Assembly (NCBI GenBank): GCA_959602645.1
Contig: CAUGTZ010000005.1
Coordinates: 1-64,000 of the forward strand
Reading direction: 5' to 3'
Origin: an uncultured Collinsella sp.
Lineage (GTDB): Bacteria > Actinomycetota > Coriobacteriia > Coriobacteriales > Coriobacteriaceae
DNA length: 64,000 bases
Position numbers and translations under genes: made by a program. Of this stretch, positions 41,349 through 50,245 are shown in pieces (the stretch's first letter is position 1; the number at the start of each line of letters is the position of its first letter). The notes beneath the pieces are model-generated. The model searched no databases. It worked only from the letters and a program-made list of their open reading frames with translations, and had not been told where the DNA came from.

Positions 41349-42596
41349 ATGGAACAGAGAGTTGCAATCACCGGCATCGGTGCCGTATCGCCGCTCGGCA
41401 ACACTGCGCTTGCCACCTGGGCGGCCATGTGCGCCGGCACGTGCGGCATCGGCCCGATTACGCACTTCCATACCAATGCATTTGCCGTCAAGGTGGCAGC
41501 CGAGGTCAAAGGTTTTGACGGCAACGAGTACTTTGGCAAGCATGACGCCAAACATCTCGACCCTTGCGTTCAGTTTGCGATGGCGGCTTCGGACGAGGCG
41601 ATGCACGATGCGGGCTTTGATGTCGAGGGCGCCATCGATCGCGAGCGTCTGGGCGTCTACGTTGGTTCAGGCGTGGGCGGCATGCAGACACTCGTCGACA
41701 ACGTCCACACGATTGCCGACCGTGGGCCCCGCCGCGCATCGCCCTATATGATCGCGATGATGATCCCCAATATGGCTTCGGGCAATATCGCAATCCGCCA
41801 CAAGGCAAAGGGCCCGACCCTGCCCGTGGTGACCGCGTGCGCGACCTCGGCCCATGCCGTGGGCGAGGCGTTCCGCGCCATCAAGCACGGCTATGCCGAT
41901 GCGATTCTTGCCGGCGGTGCCGAGTCCGCCATTATCCCCGATGCCGTTGCGGGCTTTACGTCCTGCCGCGCATTGACCACCAACCCCGATCCCGCGACGG
42001 CCTGCCGTCCGTTCGATGCAGACCGCGACGGCTTTGTGATGGGCGAGGGCGCCTGCGTGCTCGTGCTCGAGAGCATGGAACATGCGCAGGCGCGCGGTGC
42101 GCACATTTATGCCGAGGTCGTGGGCTACGGCAACACCGATGATGCCTATCACATCACGAGCCCCGATCCCGAGGCTGCCGGCATTGCCCGCGCGATATCG
42201 CTGGCGGTGACCGAGGGCGACGTCAAGCCTTCCGAGGGCCTCTACATCAACGCTCACGGCACCTCGACCAAGCTCAACGATTCGTCCGAGACGGCGGGCA
42301 TTAAGCGTGCGCTCGGCGAGGACGCGGCGCGCGCCGCGCACGTCTCGTCGACTAAGTCGATGACGGGGCACATGATCGGTGCCACGGGGGCCATCGAGGT
42401 CATGGCCTGCGCCATGGCACTCGAGCAGGGCGTGGTGCCGCCGACCATTAACTACCACACGCCCGATCCCGCCTGCGATCTTGATTACACGCCCAATCGC
42501 GCGGTTCGCGCCGACCTTACCTGGGCGCTTTCGACCAACCTGGGCTTTGGCGGGCACAACGCCGCCATCGCGCTGCGTAGATATACGAGGAGCTAG
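41349..42596 (+). CDS. fabF: beta-ketoacyl-ACP synthase II
   Basis: Chain-elongating condensing enzyme of 415 aa. Triad: Cys164 in VTACATSAHA, His in NAHGTSTKLND and His in KSMTGHMIGATG. The ATG at 41349 is chosen because GAGGAG lies 6 nt before it; the ATG at 41322 has no site. It sits between fabG and accB in the conserved order. Start MEQRVAITGIGAVSPLGN is the family's usual one. Confidence 0.95.
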   Translation: MEQRVAITGIGAVSPLGNTALATWAAMCAGTCGIGPITHFHTNAFAVKVAAEVKGFDGNEYFGKHDAKHLDPCVQFAMAASDEAMHDAGFDVEGAIDRERLGVYVGSGVGGMQTLVDNVHTIADRGPRRASPYMIAMMIPNMASGNIAIRHKAKGPTLPVVTACATSAHAVGEAFRAIKHGYADAILAGGAESAIIPDAVAGFTSCRALTTNPDPATACRPFDADRDGFVMGEGACVLVLESMEHAQARGAHIYAEVVGYGNTDDAYHITSPDPEAAGIARAISLAVTEGDVKPSEGLYINAHGTSTKLNDSSETAGIKRALGEDAARAAHVSSTKSMTGHMIGATGAIEVMACAMALEQGVVPPTINYHTPDPACDLDYTPNRAVRADLTWALSTNLGFGGHNAAIALRRYTRS

Positions 42597-42599
42597 AGC

Positions 42600-43073
42600 A
42601 TGGATTCCAAAAGACTTGCCGAGATAGCCGATGTGATGGAGGACCGCGGCCTCACGCGCGTACGCGTTGAGGAGCCCGATGGCACCGCGGTCGAACTCGA
42701 GCGCGCGAGTGTGGCGCAGCCGGTTGCCGTGCCCATGCCTATGCCGAGCGCCATGGCCGCTCAAGTTGCAGCTCCCACAGTCGCGCCTGCCGCACCGGAA
42801 CCCGCCACGCAGACACCTGCCGCCGCGCCGGAGCCCAAGGGCACCGAGGTGACTGCTCCCATGGTGGGCGTCTTCTATGCTGCCCCTGCGCCGGGCGACG
42901 AGCCGTTTGTGCGCGTGGGCTCCAAGGTCAAGGCCGGCGAGACCCTCTGCATCATCGAGGCCATGAAGGTTCTCAACGAGGTGACGGCCGAGGCAGACGG
43001 TGAGGTGCTCGAGATCTGCGTGGCCGACGGCGACCTCGTGGAGTTTGGCAGCTGCCTCATGAGGATCGGATAG
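42600..43073 (+). CDS. accB: biotin carboxyl carrier protein of acetyl-CoA carboxylase
   Basis: Carries CO2 on biotin between AccC and the carboxyltransferase. The 157-aa protein has an N-terminal helical part, an Ala/Pro-rich linker (about residues 40-80) and the biotinyl domain with Lys123 in EAMKV. It starts 3 nt after fabF. BirA, which modifies it, is encoded at the head of the same locus. Confidence 0.95.
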   Translation: MDSKRLAEIADVMEDRGLTRVRVEEPDGTAVELERASVAQPVAVPMPMPSAMAAQVAAPTVAPAAPEPATQTPAAAPEPKGTEVTAPMVGVFYAAPAPGDEPFVRVGSKVKAGETLCIIEAMKVLNEVTAEADGEVLEICVADGDLVEFGSCLMRIG

Positions 43074-43082
43074 GTGATATCC

Positions 43083-43505
43083 ATGAACAAAGAAGAGCTC
43101 AAGAAGCTGTTACCGCATCGCGAGCCGATGCTTTTGCTCGACGAAGCCGAGCTGGTGGGCGACGAGGCCCACGGCAAGATCACGATTACAGGCGACGAGT
43201 ACTTTTTGCAGGGACATTTTCCGGGAAACCCGGTCGTTCCCGGCGTGATTCAGTGCGAGATGCTCGCCCAGAACTGCTGCGTGCTGCTGATGGGCGATGA
43301 GGAGGCGCGCGGCGCGACGCCGTTCTACACGAGTCTGGACAAGGTGCGCTTTAAGCGTCCGGTGCGCCCGGGCGACACGGTGGATCTGGTGTGCTCCATC
43401 ACGCGTGCGCGCGGGCCGTTCCGCTTTGCGACGGGTACTGCGAGCGTCAACGGTGAGGTTTGCTGCCGCGCCGATATGTCTTTTGCACTCATGCACGAAA
43501 GTTAA
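43083..43505 (+). CDS. fabZ: 3-hydroxyacyl-ACP dehydratase
   Basis: Hot-dog-fold dehydratase of 140 aa. PHREPMLLLDE at the start, catalytic His45 in GHFPGNPVVPG and Glu59 in IQCEMLAQ. The ATG at 43083 follows AGGTGAT, which complements the 16S end; the GTG at 43074 abutting the accB stop is a possible alternative. The motif spacing is the family's usual one. Confidence 0.94.
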   Translation: MNKEELKKLLPHREPMLLLDEAELVGDEAHGKITITGDEYFLQGHFPGNPVVPGVIQCEMLAQNCCVLLMGDEEARGATPFYTSLDKVRFKRPVRPGDTVDLVCSITRARGPFRFATGTASVNGEVCCRADMSFALMHES

Positions 43506-43515
43506 GGAAGGCTCC

Positions 43516-44859
43516 ATGTTCGACAAAGTGCTCATCGCCAACCGCGGCGAAGTCGCGGTCCGTGTTATCCGCGCGTGCCGCGATATGGGCATCAAGACCG
43601 TCGCCGTTTATTCCACGGCCGATGCGGACGCGCTACACGTGCAGCTTGCCGACGAGGCGTATTGCATCGGCGGCCCGCGTCTTGCCGAGAGCTACCTCAA
43701 CGACGATGCCGTGCTCACCTGTGCCGTAAAGTCGGGAGCTAAGGCAATTCATCCCGGCTATGGCTTCTTTTCCGAGAAGGCGAGCTTCGTGCGCGACTGC
43801 GACAAGTTCGGTCTGGCGTTTGTCGGTCCTTCGGCCGAGGTGATCGACAGCATGGGCGACAAGGACGCCGCACGCCGAACGGCCGCTGCTGCGGGCGTGC
43901 CCATCGTGCCGGGCTGCGATTTGCTCAAAAGCCCCGAGGAAGCAACGGCCGAGGCCGAGCGCATCGGCTGCCCCGTGCTTATTAAGGCGCGCGCGGGCGG
44001 CGGCGGTCGCGGTATTCGCAAGGTCGAGCGCGTGGAAGATGCGGCAAAGGCGTTCATCGAGGCGCGTGCCGAGGGTGAGGCCGTTTTTGGCGACGGCGAG
44101 TGCTACATGGAGAAGTTCGTTGCGCCGGCGCATCACGTTGAGGTACAGATTATGGCCGATAAGCAGGGCCATGTGTTTTCGCTCGGCGAGCGCGAGTGCT
44201 CGGTGCAGCGCCGCAACCAAAAGCTGATCGAGGAGAGCCCCGCGCCGTGCCTCGACGGACGCGATGATATTCGCGCGCGCATGCACAAGGCCGCGCGCGA
44301 CCTGGCTCGTGCCGTTGGCTATGAGGGCGCTGGCACCATCGAGTTTTTGTACTCAGATGACGGCAATTTCTACTTTATGGAAATGAACACGCGCTTGCAG
44401 GTGGAGCATCCGGTTACGGAGTTTGTGACCGATACCGACCTGGTTAAGTGGCAGCTGCGCGTGGCTGCCGGCCAGCCTCTGCCCTTTGAGCAGGAGGACA
44501 TGCCGGTGCGCAACCACGCCATGGAGTGCCGCATCAATGCCGAAACGCCGGACTTTCTGCCGTCGTGCGGAACGGTCACCGCGTTGCGTGTGCCGGGTGG
44601 CCCGCGCGTGCGCTGGGATTCCGCCATGTTTACCGGTGCGAAAGTTCCGCCGTACTACGACTCCATGCTCGGCAAGCTCATCGTGTGTGCGCCCACGCGT
44701 GACGGCGCCATTCGCAAGATGCGCTCGGCCCTGGGCGAGCTCGTGATTGAGGGCGTGAGCGAAAACAGCGAGCTTCAGCTCGACGTGCTGGCAAACGACG
44801 AGTTCTTGTCGGGCATGTATCACACCGATCTGATGGGGCATCTCTATGCTGATGAATAG
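43516..44859 (+). CDS. accC: biotin carboxylase subunit of acetyl-CoA carboxylase
   Basis: ATP-grasp enzyme of 447 aa that carboxylates biotin on AccB. The N-terminal LIANRGEVAVRVIRAC, the Gly-rich ATP lid KARAGGGGRGIR, EKFVAPAHHVEVQI and MEMNTRLQVEHPVTE are all present. AAGGAAG precedes the ATG at 43516. Length equals that of the E. coli enzyme. It overlaps the following carboxyltransferase gene by 14 nt. Confidence 0.96.
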   Translation: MFDKVLIANRGEVAVRVIRACRDMGIKTVAVYSTADADALHVQLADEAYCIGGPRLAESYLNDDAVLTCAVKSGAKAIHPGYGFFSEKASFVRDCDKFGLAFVGPSAEVIDSMGDKDAARRTAAAAGVPIVPGCDLLKSPEEATAEAERIGCPVLIKARAGGGGRGIRKVERVEDAAKAFIEARAEGEAVFGDGECYMEKFVAPAHHVEVQIMADKQGHVFSLGERECSVQRRNQKLIEESPAPCLDGRDDIRARMHKAARDLARAVGYEGAGTIEFLYSDDGNFYFMEMNTRLQVEHPVTEFVTDTDLVKWQLRVAAGQPLPFEQEDMPVRNHAMECRINAETPDFLPSCGTVTALRVPGGPRVRWDSAMFTGAKVPPYYDSMLGKLIVCAPTRDGAIRKMRSALGELVIEGVSENSELQLDVLANDEFLSGMYHTDLMGHLYADE

Positions 44860-46570
44860 AAAAGCGAAGACGGTCAACGTCCTCGAGGGACCGATGACCG
44901 AGTCGTGCGCCGAGTTTCCCGCGCGCCACGTGTTTATCAAGTGCCCGGAGTGCCGCCGCGTAATCGATGAGGCACGCCTGCACGACAACCTCGAGGTCTG
45001 CCCTCGTTGCGGCAAACACTTTCGCGTGAGCGGTCGCGCGCGCATGCGCATGACGGTCGACGAGGGCATGTTTGAGGAATGGGATGCCAATCTGGCGTCG
45101 GAGGACTTCCTCTCGTTTCCCGGCTATGCCGACAAGCTCAAGAGCGTGAGCGAGCGTTCGGGCGAGCGCGATGCCGTTGTGTGCGGCAGGGGCGAAATCT
45201 GCGGTTGCGATACGGCGCTCTTCTTTATGGACGCCAACTTTATGATGGGCTCGATGGGTTCCGTGGTGGGCGAGAAGATCTGTCGCACATTTGAGCGCGC
45301 GACCGAGCTGGGATTGCCAGTTGTCGGCTTTACCGTTTCGGGCGGTGCGCGCATGCAAGAGGGCGTGACATCGCTTATGCAGATGGCCAAGATTTCTGCG
45401 GCGGTTAGGCGCCACAGCGAGGCGGGCGGTCTGTATATCACGGTGCTCACCGACCCCACGACCGGAGGCGTAACCGCGAGCTTTGCCATGGAGGGCGACA
45501 TTATCCTGGCCGAGCCCGATGCCCTGACGGCATTTGCCGGCCCGCGCGTGATCGAGCAAAACATGCACAAGCGCCTGCCCAAGGGATTCCAGCGCTCCGA
45601 GTTTTTGCTGGAGCACGGCTTTTGCGATGCCGTTGTTCCGCGTGGCGAGATTGCGCTCACGGTAGGCGAGCTGCTGGCGCTGCACGAAGGGCACGCGCCC
45701 GGCCTGGGGGCACCGCACGAGATCGTGCATACGGGTCGCCGCGGCAAAAAGCTGGGACACTTGTTTAAGCGCTCGACGGCGCCAAAAACCGCGCTCGAGA
45801 TTGTCAAGCAGACCCGCTCGGCAGATCGCGCCACGGCGGGTGAGATGATCTTACTGGGCCTGGATGGATTTGTGGAGCTGCACGGCGACCGTTACTTTGG
45901 CGACGACGCCGCTGTGGTGGCTGGCATTGGCTGGAAAGACGGACGCCCCGTAACGGTCATCGCCATCGAGCGCGGCACCACGACCAAAGAGCGTATGCGC
46001 CGCAACTTTGGTATGGCGCATCCCGAGGGCTACCGTAAAGCGCGTCGCCTGATGCGCCAGGCCGAAAAGTTTGGTCGACCGGTTCTGTGCCTGGTCGATA
46101 CTTCGGGCGCGTTTTGCGGCATCGGTGCCGAGGAGCGCGGCCAGGGCGAGGCGATTGCCCAGAATCTCATGGAGATGAGCGGCCTTAAGACGCCGATTGT
46201 CTCGGTGGTGACAGGCGAGGGCGGCTCTGGCGGCGCGCTGGCGCTGTCCGTGGCCGACCGCATCCTGATGCTCTCGAGCTCGGCCTATTCGGTCGTGAGC
46301 CCCGAGGCCTGTGCGTCGATCCTGTGGAAGGATACCGAGCGCGCGAATGAGGCCGCCGAGGCGCTTAAGCTCACGGCCCCCGATCTGTTGGCGCTCGGTA
46401 TCATCGACGGCATTGTCGACGATAGGGGCCTGTCGCATGAGGAGATCGCCGGTGCCGTCATGTCCTCGGCATTTGATGCCTTCGATACGCTTGGGCAGCT
46501 CGACGACGCGACCCTCACAAACCTTCGCTACGAAAAGTACCGCGCAATCGGTCGGTACCGCACGATGTGA
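44846..46570 (+). CDS. accD: fused acetyl-CoA carboxylase carboxyltransferase (AccD-AccA)
   Basis: Transfers the carboxyl group to acetyl-CoA to make malonyl-CoA. One 574-aa chain joins the beta subunit (residues 1 to about 290) and the alpha subunit (about 300-574). The beta part has the zinc finger C33-x2-C36 and C52-x2-C55, then GFTVSGGARMQEGV. The alpha part has FVELHGDRYFGDD, GMAHPEGYRKA and GEGGSGGALAL. AccD and AccA are separate genes in most bacteria. No frameshift or stop lies at the joint (HLFKRSTAPKTALEIVK). It is the last gene of the operon. Confidence 0.93.
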   Translation: MLMNRKAKTVNVLEGPMTESCAEFPARHVFIKCPECRRVIDEARLHDNLEVCPRCGKHFRVSGRARMRMTVDEGMFEEWDANLASEDFLSFPGYADKLKSVSERSGERDAVVCGRGEICGCDTALFFMDANFMMGSMGSVVGEKICRTFERATELGLPVVGFTVSGGARMQEGVTSLMQMAKISAAVRRHSEAGGLYITVLTDPTTGGVTASFAMEGDIILAEPDALTAFAGPRVIEQNMHKRLPKGFQRSEFLLEHGFCDAVVPRGEIALTVGELLALHEGHAPGLGAPHEIVHTGRRGKKLGHLFKRSTAPKTALEIVKQTRSADRATAGEMILLGLDGFVELHGDRYFGDDAAVVAGIGWKDGRPVTVIAIERGTTTKERMRRNFGMAHPEGYRKARRLMRQAEKFGRPVLCLVDTSGAFCGIGAEERGQGEAIAQNLMEMSGLKTPIVSVVTGEGGSGGALALSVADRILMLSSSAYSVVSPEACASILWKDTERANEAAEALKLTAPDLLALGIIDGIVDDRGLSHEEIAGAVMSSAFDAFDTLGQLDDATLTNLRYEKYRAIGRYRTM

Positions 46571-46594
46571 CAAAGGGACAGTTCACATGTCACA
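46566..46594. repeat. TGTGACA...TGTCACA inverted repeat around GGGACAG
   Basis: TGTGACA (46566-46572) and TGTCACA (46588-46594) flank AAGGGACAGTTCACA. It lies across the accDA stop and just before the PTS gene. It may be a repeat related to other GGGAC motifs or an operator. Confidence 0.5.
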
Positions 46595-46610
46595 TTGGGA
46601 AAGGCGTTCC

Positions 46611-47825
46611 ATGTCACAAGTTTCTAACACCTCGTTTACAACGGCGGTTTCATCAGACGCCATGGCCGTGGTGGACTATCTGTCCAAAAGCATGATGTCG
46701 GCGCTGCCGTTTATTGTCTGCGCGGCGTTGTTCCGCACCGTCGCCGTCATTATGGGCGATGGCATGCTGGGCCTGTGGTCTGCCGATTCCGAAATCTATC
46801 GCCTGTTCTACAGTTGGCTCTATAACGCCGGCTACTACTTTTTGCCCATTTATCTTGGTTGGGCGGCCGCCCGCCAGCTCGGTTGCTCGGAGCAGCTGGG
46901 CATGATGCTGGGCGGCGTATTGATTGCGCCCGATTTGCTTAAGCTCGTCGATGCCGCATCGACGACGGGGGCATCGATGACTTCCGTGTATGGTCTACTT
47001 CCCGCGCCGGTCAACGATTACACGACGACTGTTATTCCGGTTCTCATCTCGGTGCCCGTGCTATGGCAGGTGGAGCGTTTCTTTAAGCGCACTATCCCTC
47101 AGGCTGTGGCGTTTTCTTTTGTACCGTTTGCAACCATGCTTGTCATGGTTCCGGTGTCGCTGTGTGTTACGGCGCCGGCAGGCAGCTATCTGGGCATGCT
47201 GTTGGGACAGCTTATGTTTATGCTTGGCAATTCCGGTGGCATCGTGTCGCTGCTCACGCTCATGGGGCTTGCCGCGGGCTGGGAGTTTCTTAAGATCGCG
47301 GGTGTCAGCAACGTTGTCCTATCGCTCGCCTATGCGCAGTTTATGAGTGTGGGAACGGATTCGTGCATCCTGATCGCCGCGACGATGGCAACGTTCGCCG
47401 TTTGGGGTATGCCCTTTGGCGCGTCGCTCCGCGTTGCGGATAAGGACGAGAAGGCGCTCATGCTGGGCTATTCAATCTCGGGTATTCTTGGCGGCGTAAG
47501 CGAGCCAGCGCTGTACGGATGCGGCTTTAAATATGGCAGGTGTCTGACGTGCATGGCCGTTGGCGGCGCCGTCGGAGGCCTTGTTGCGGCCGTAGGCCAC
47601 GTTACGGCTTATACCATCGGTATGACGAATGTTCTTATGGTCATTGGCTTTGCCACGGGCGGCATCTCGAATCTGCTGTGGTGCTGCGCTGCCGGCGGCG
47701 CAGCATTTGCGGTGTCTGCGGCGCTGAGCTGCTGTTTTGGCGTGGTGCCGACAAAGATGCAGGCGGCAGAAGACGCAGCTGATTCGCTCGAAACAGTGGC
47801 GAGCGCTGCTGAAGCAAGCGCATAA
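46611..47825 (+). CDS. PTS EIIC-domain sugar transporter without EIIB or EIIA
   Basis: Integral membrane sugar channel of 404 aa with about ten membrane segments. The PTS_EIIC signature GVSEPALYGCGFKYG is in the C-terminal third, as in glucose/sucrose/beta-glucoside permeases. The EIIB domain normally fused to it is absent, so phosphate must come from another protein, perhaps using the EIIA at 5747. GGGAAAGG lies 6 nt before the ATG at 46611. It follows the fatty-acid operon by 40 bp with no terminator between, so some read-through is possible. Confidence 0.85.
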   Translation: MSQVSNTSFTTAVSSDAMAVVDYLSKSMMSALPFIVCAALFRTVAVIMGDGMLGLWSADSEIYRLFYSWLYNAGYYFLPIYLGWAAARQLGCSEQLGMMLGGVLIAPDLLKLVDAASTTGASMTSVYGLLPAPVNDYTTTVIPVLISVPVLWQVERFFKRTIPQAVAFSFVPFATMLVMVPVSLCVTAPAGSYLGMLLGQLMFMLGNSGGIVSLLTLMGLAAGWEFLKIAGVSNVVLSLAYAQFMSVGTDSCILIAATMATFAVWGMPFGASLRVADKDEKALMLGYSISGILGGVSEPALYGCGFKYGRCLTCMAVGGAVGGLVAAVGHVTAYTIGMTNVLMVIGFATGGISNLLWCCAAGGAAFAVSAALSCCFGVVPTKMQAAEDAADSLETVASAAEASA

Positions 47826-47862
47826 ATCTGTGCGACAAAAGGACGATTCCTTTGTCATATTC

Positions 47863-47896
47863 CAAGGCTGCGGCCCGTGTGGGCTGCGGCCTTTTT
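47863..47896 (+). terminator. terminator after the EIIC gene
   Basis: AAGGCTGCGGCCC pairs with GGGCTGCGGCCTT (two G-T pairs) around GTGT, then CTTTTTG. Confidence 0.88.
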
Positions 47897-47923
47897 GTAT
47901 CTGGAGGACAAAGTGGCTACACT
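47895..47923 (+). promoter_or_regulatory. candidate promoter of the CDF exporter gene
   Basis: TTGTAT (47895-47900) and TACACT (47918-47923), 17-bp spacer. It begins inside the T-tract of the preceding terminator, 47 bp before the gene. Confidence 0.45.
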
Positions 47924-47969
47924 ACAATCCGTTTGAGCAATAGATATATAGGTAGTACCGTGGGGACTG

Positions 47970-49130
47970 ATGAGGATGGTCGAGTGGATTGTTCGTCGTG
48001 CGCAGGGCGACCGTGCGCGCGTGGGAACGTTGACGGGCATAGTGTGTATTCTCGCCAATGTTGCGCTTTGCGCTGCGAAGGGTGCAATTGGCGTGCTGTC
48101 GGGATCGGTTTCGATTGTGGCGGACGCCATGAACAACCTGTCCGATGCCAGCTCGAACATCGTGAGCGTGCTTGGCTTTAAGCTGGCGGGCAAGCCGGCC
48201 GACCCCGAGCATCCTTACGGACATGGCCGCTACGAGTATCTCTCGGGTCTGGTCGTGGCGGCGCTCGTGCTGCTGATTGGCGTTGAGCTGGTGAAGTCCT
48301 CGGTTGAGCGCATCATCCACCCCGAACCTGTCGAGTTCTCGCTTGCCCTGGTGGCAGTCTTGGTGCTTTCGATGGTCGTAAAGCTTTGGATGGCGGCCCT
48401 CAACCAAAAACTCGGCGATCGCATTGAGTCCGAGACGCTGCATGCGACCGCTCAGGACTCAAAGAACGATGTCCTAGCCACGGGTGCCGTGCTGGCGTGC
48501 GCAATTGTTTCGCAGGTGACGCACATCAATCTTGACGCATGGGTCGGCCTTGCCGTTGGCGCCTATATCGGCTGGAGCGGCTTTGAGCTCATCCAGGATA
48601 CGGTGAGCCCGCTTTTGGGCCAGGCACCCGATCCAAAGCTGGTCAAGCACATTCGAGACAAGATCATGAGCTACCCCGGCGTTTTGGGCGTTCACGATTT
48701 GATGGTTCACGACTACGGCCCGGGCAGGAAGTTCGCAAGCGCTCACGCCGAGATGGCAGCCGAGGCCAGCCCGCTGGAAAGTCACGACACGCTCGATAAC
48801 ATCGAGCAGTCGTTTAGGGTCGAAGACGGCATGATCGTCACGCTCCATTACGATCCCATCGTGACCGACGATCCAAAGGTGGCGAGCATGCGTCTGCGCA
48901 TCAACGCTATGGCTCAAGAGATTGATAGCCGCCTCTCGATCCACGACCTACGCTGTGTTCCGGGCCCCACGCATACCAACGTGATCTTTGACTGCGTGCG
49001 ACCCTCGGATTTGGCGATGAACGCCGAGGACCTAAAGCGCGCGTTGGCGAAACGTGTCGAATCCGAATATCCCAAGTCGATTGCCAAGATCACGATCGAC
49101 GAAGACTACGTAGGCCATACCCACGAGTAG
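47970..49130 (+). CDS. cation diffusion facilitator family transporter
   Basis: Proton-coupled exporter of divalent metals (zinc, manganese, iron or cobalt) in the inner membrane, 386 aa. Six membrane segments are followed by a cytoplasmic domain. Metal-site motifs are seen in helix 2 (ADAMNNLSDASSN) and helix 5 (HATAQDSKNDVLAT). A His-containing loop GHGRYEYLSG is typical of the family. The C-terminal part is longer than usual, about 180 aa with a ferredoxin-like dimerisation fold plus an extra repeat. Metal specificity is not readable. Confidence 0.9.
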   Translation: MRMVEWIVRRAQGDRARVGTLTGIVCILANVALCAAKGAIGVLSGSVSIVADAMNNLSDASSNIVSVLGFKLAGKPADPEHPYGHGRYEYLSGLVVAALVLLIGVELVKSSVERIIHPEPVEFSLALVAVLVLSMVVKLWMAALNQKLGDRIESETLHATAQDSKNDVLATGAVLACAIVSQVTHINLDAWVGLAVGAYIGWSGFELIQDTVSPLLGQAPDPKLVKHIRDKIMSYPGVLGVHDLMVHDYGPGRKFASAHAEMAAEASPLESHDTLDNIEQSFRVEDGMIVTLHYDPIVTDDPKVASMRLRINAMAQEIDSRLSIHDLRCVPGPTHTNVIFDCVRPSDLAMNAEDLKRALAKRVESEYPKSIAKITIDEDYVGHTHE

Positions 49131-49169
49131 GGCTGCGCCGGTAGAGCAAGTTATACAGAAGGGGAGAGC

Positions 49170-49796
49170 ATGAAGCGTCTATATCTACTCCGCCACGGTC
49201 AGACAGAATTCAACGTTAAAAAGCTGGTCCAGGGCCGCTGCGATTCTCCGTTGACCGACCTCGGCCGCAAACAAGCGGGAATGGCAGCCGCATGGCTCAA
49301 GGACCACGGCGTCGTTCCAGACAAAGTGGTCTCTTCGCCTTTAGGCCGAGCCATGGACACGGCAAGTCTCGTCGCAACCGAACTCCTCGGCCCGGATGCA
49401 GCAGTCGAGCCCTGCGAAGGCATCATCGAACGCAGCTACGGCACCTTCGAAGAAGGCCCCCACGACGCCCTGCCCACCGACGTCTGGGATCCCGGCGAGG
49501 ACCTGATCTCATTTGGCGGAGAAGGAAGCCATGCCCTGCAGGAGCGCATGGTAGGCACCCTCACCAATCTCATGGGCGCCAAGGGCATCGAAACCCTCCT
49601 AGCAGTAAGCCACGGCAGCGCCAGCCGCCAATTTATCAAGGCTGTAGCCCCAGGGGGCTTCGAGTTCCCAACAAAACTCCCCAACTGCGCCATCATGATT
49701 TTCGATTTCGAAGAGGAAAAGTCGGGAGAAGAAGGCAACGCGCCCCAATCCAAGTTTATCTTGCAGCAAATCATCGATCCTCAACAAAGTAATTAG
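49170..49796 (+). CDS. histidine phosphatase superfamily protein (phosphoglycerate-mutase-like)
   Basis: Cytoplasmic phosphatase or mutase of 208 aa. The phosphohistidine motif LLRHGQTEFN has His9; the second catalytic His is in AVSHGSASR and the acid in IIERSYGTFEEG. The substrate is not determined, as is common in this family. AAGGGGAG precedes the ATG. From about 49,290 onward codon use shifts to C- and A-ending codons, like the end of the aminotransferase at 18,715-19,085. Both genes end about 45-50 bp before a family A palindrome. Confidence 0.88.
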   Translation: MKRLYLLRHGQTEFNVKKLVQGRCDSPLTDLGRKQAGMAAAWLKDHGVVPDKVVSSPLGRAMDTASLVATELLGPDAAVEPCEGIIERSYGTFEEGPHDALPTDVWDPGEDLISFGGEGSHALQERMVGTLTNLMGAKGIETLLAVSHGSASRQFIKAVAPGGFEFPTKLPNCAIMIFDFEEEKSGEEGNAPQSKFILQQIIDPQQSN

Positions 49797-49840
49797 CTGA
49801 GCGAGCAGAGTTAAGCAGACATCAACGTGTCGTCTCCCGA

Positions 49841-49977
49841 GCACGGCGGAGGGCCGGAGAAATATATTAAGGTCATCGCGAGTTCCGCACGCAAAGGAGA
49901 GCACTTAATGTGCTCTCCGTCTTGCGCAGGACTGTAGAGCAGGGACCTTAATATATTTCTCCGGCCCTCCGCCGTGC
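49841..49977. repeat. large composite palindrome, family A copy 4
   Basis: Perfect 34-bp arms: 49841-49874 (starting GCACGGCGGAGGGCC, ending in an AT-rich AATATATTAAGGTC) and 49944-49977. The core is GCGAGTTCCGCACG, the hairpin GGAGAGCAC-TTAAT-GTGCTCTCC, then CAGGACTGTAGAGCAG. It lies between the phosphatase gene and the rplC promoter. Confidence 0.9.
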
Positions 49978-50035
49978 CCAGGAGCCATCCACGCACTTTA
50001 CCTGCGTAAACAATGTGAGTGAAATATGAATCTCG

Positions 50036-50062
50036 ATGGATACGCCCGCAGCCGTGTATACT
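50036..50062 (+). promoter_or_regulatory. promoter region of rplC-rplD-rplW
   Basis: TATACT (50057-50062) is the likely -10. The preceding ATGGATACGCCCG-CAGCCGTG is nearly repeated at 51901 before rplB. A leader of about 180 nt follows, with no obvious gene. Confidence 0.55.
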
Positions 50063-50245
50063 AAACAACTGTGTGTAACCAGGGGAGTATTCTGGCTGGA
50101 CAAAATGCCTGCTTAATAGGGTTGTCAGGTAGTCCGGACGCAATACAAGGCTGGGGAGCACGTCGTGTAAGTAGTGGTCCTCTAGGGGCGTACGCTCGGT
50201 GGTGTACGCATTGTCCCAAGACCACGCGAGAGTTGGGATCATATC

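Noticed and set aside
49292..49792. Arg-rich open frame overlapping the histidine phosphatase
   Set aside because: Same reason: shadow frame created by the codon shift; the phosphatase frame has the RHGQT motif and start signals.
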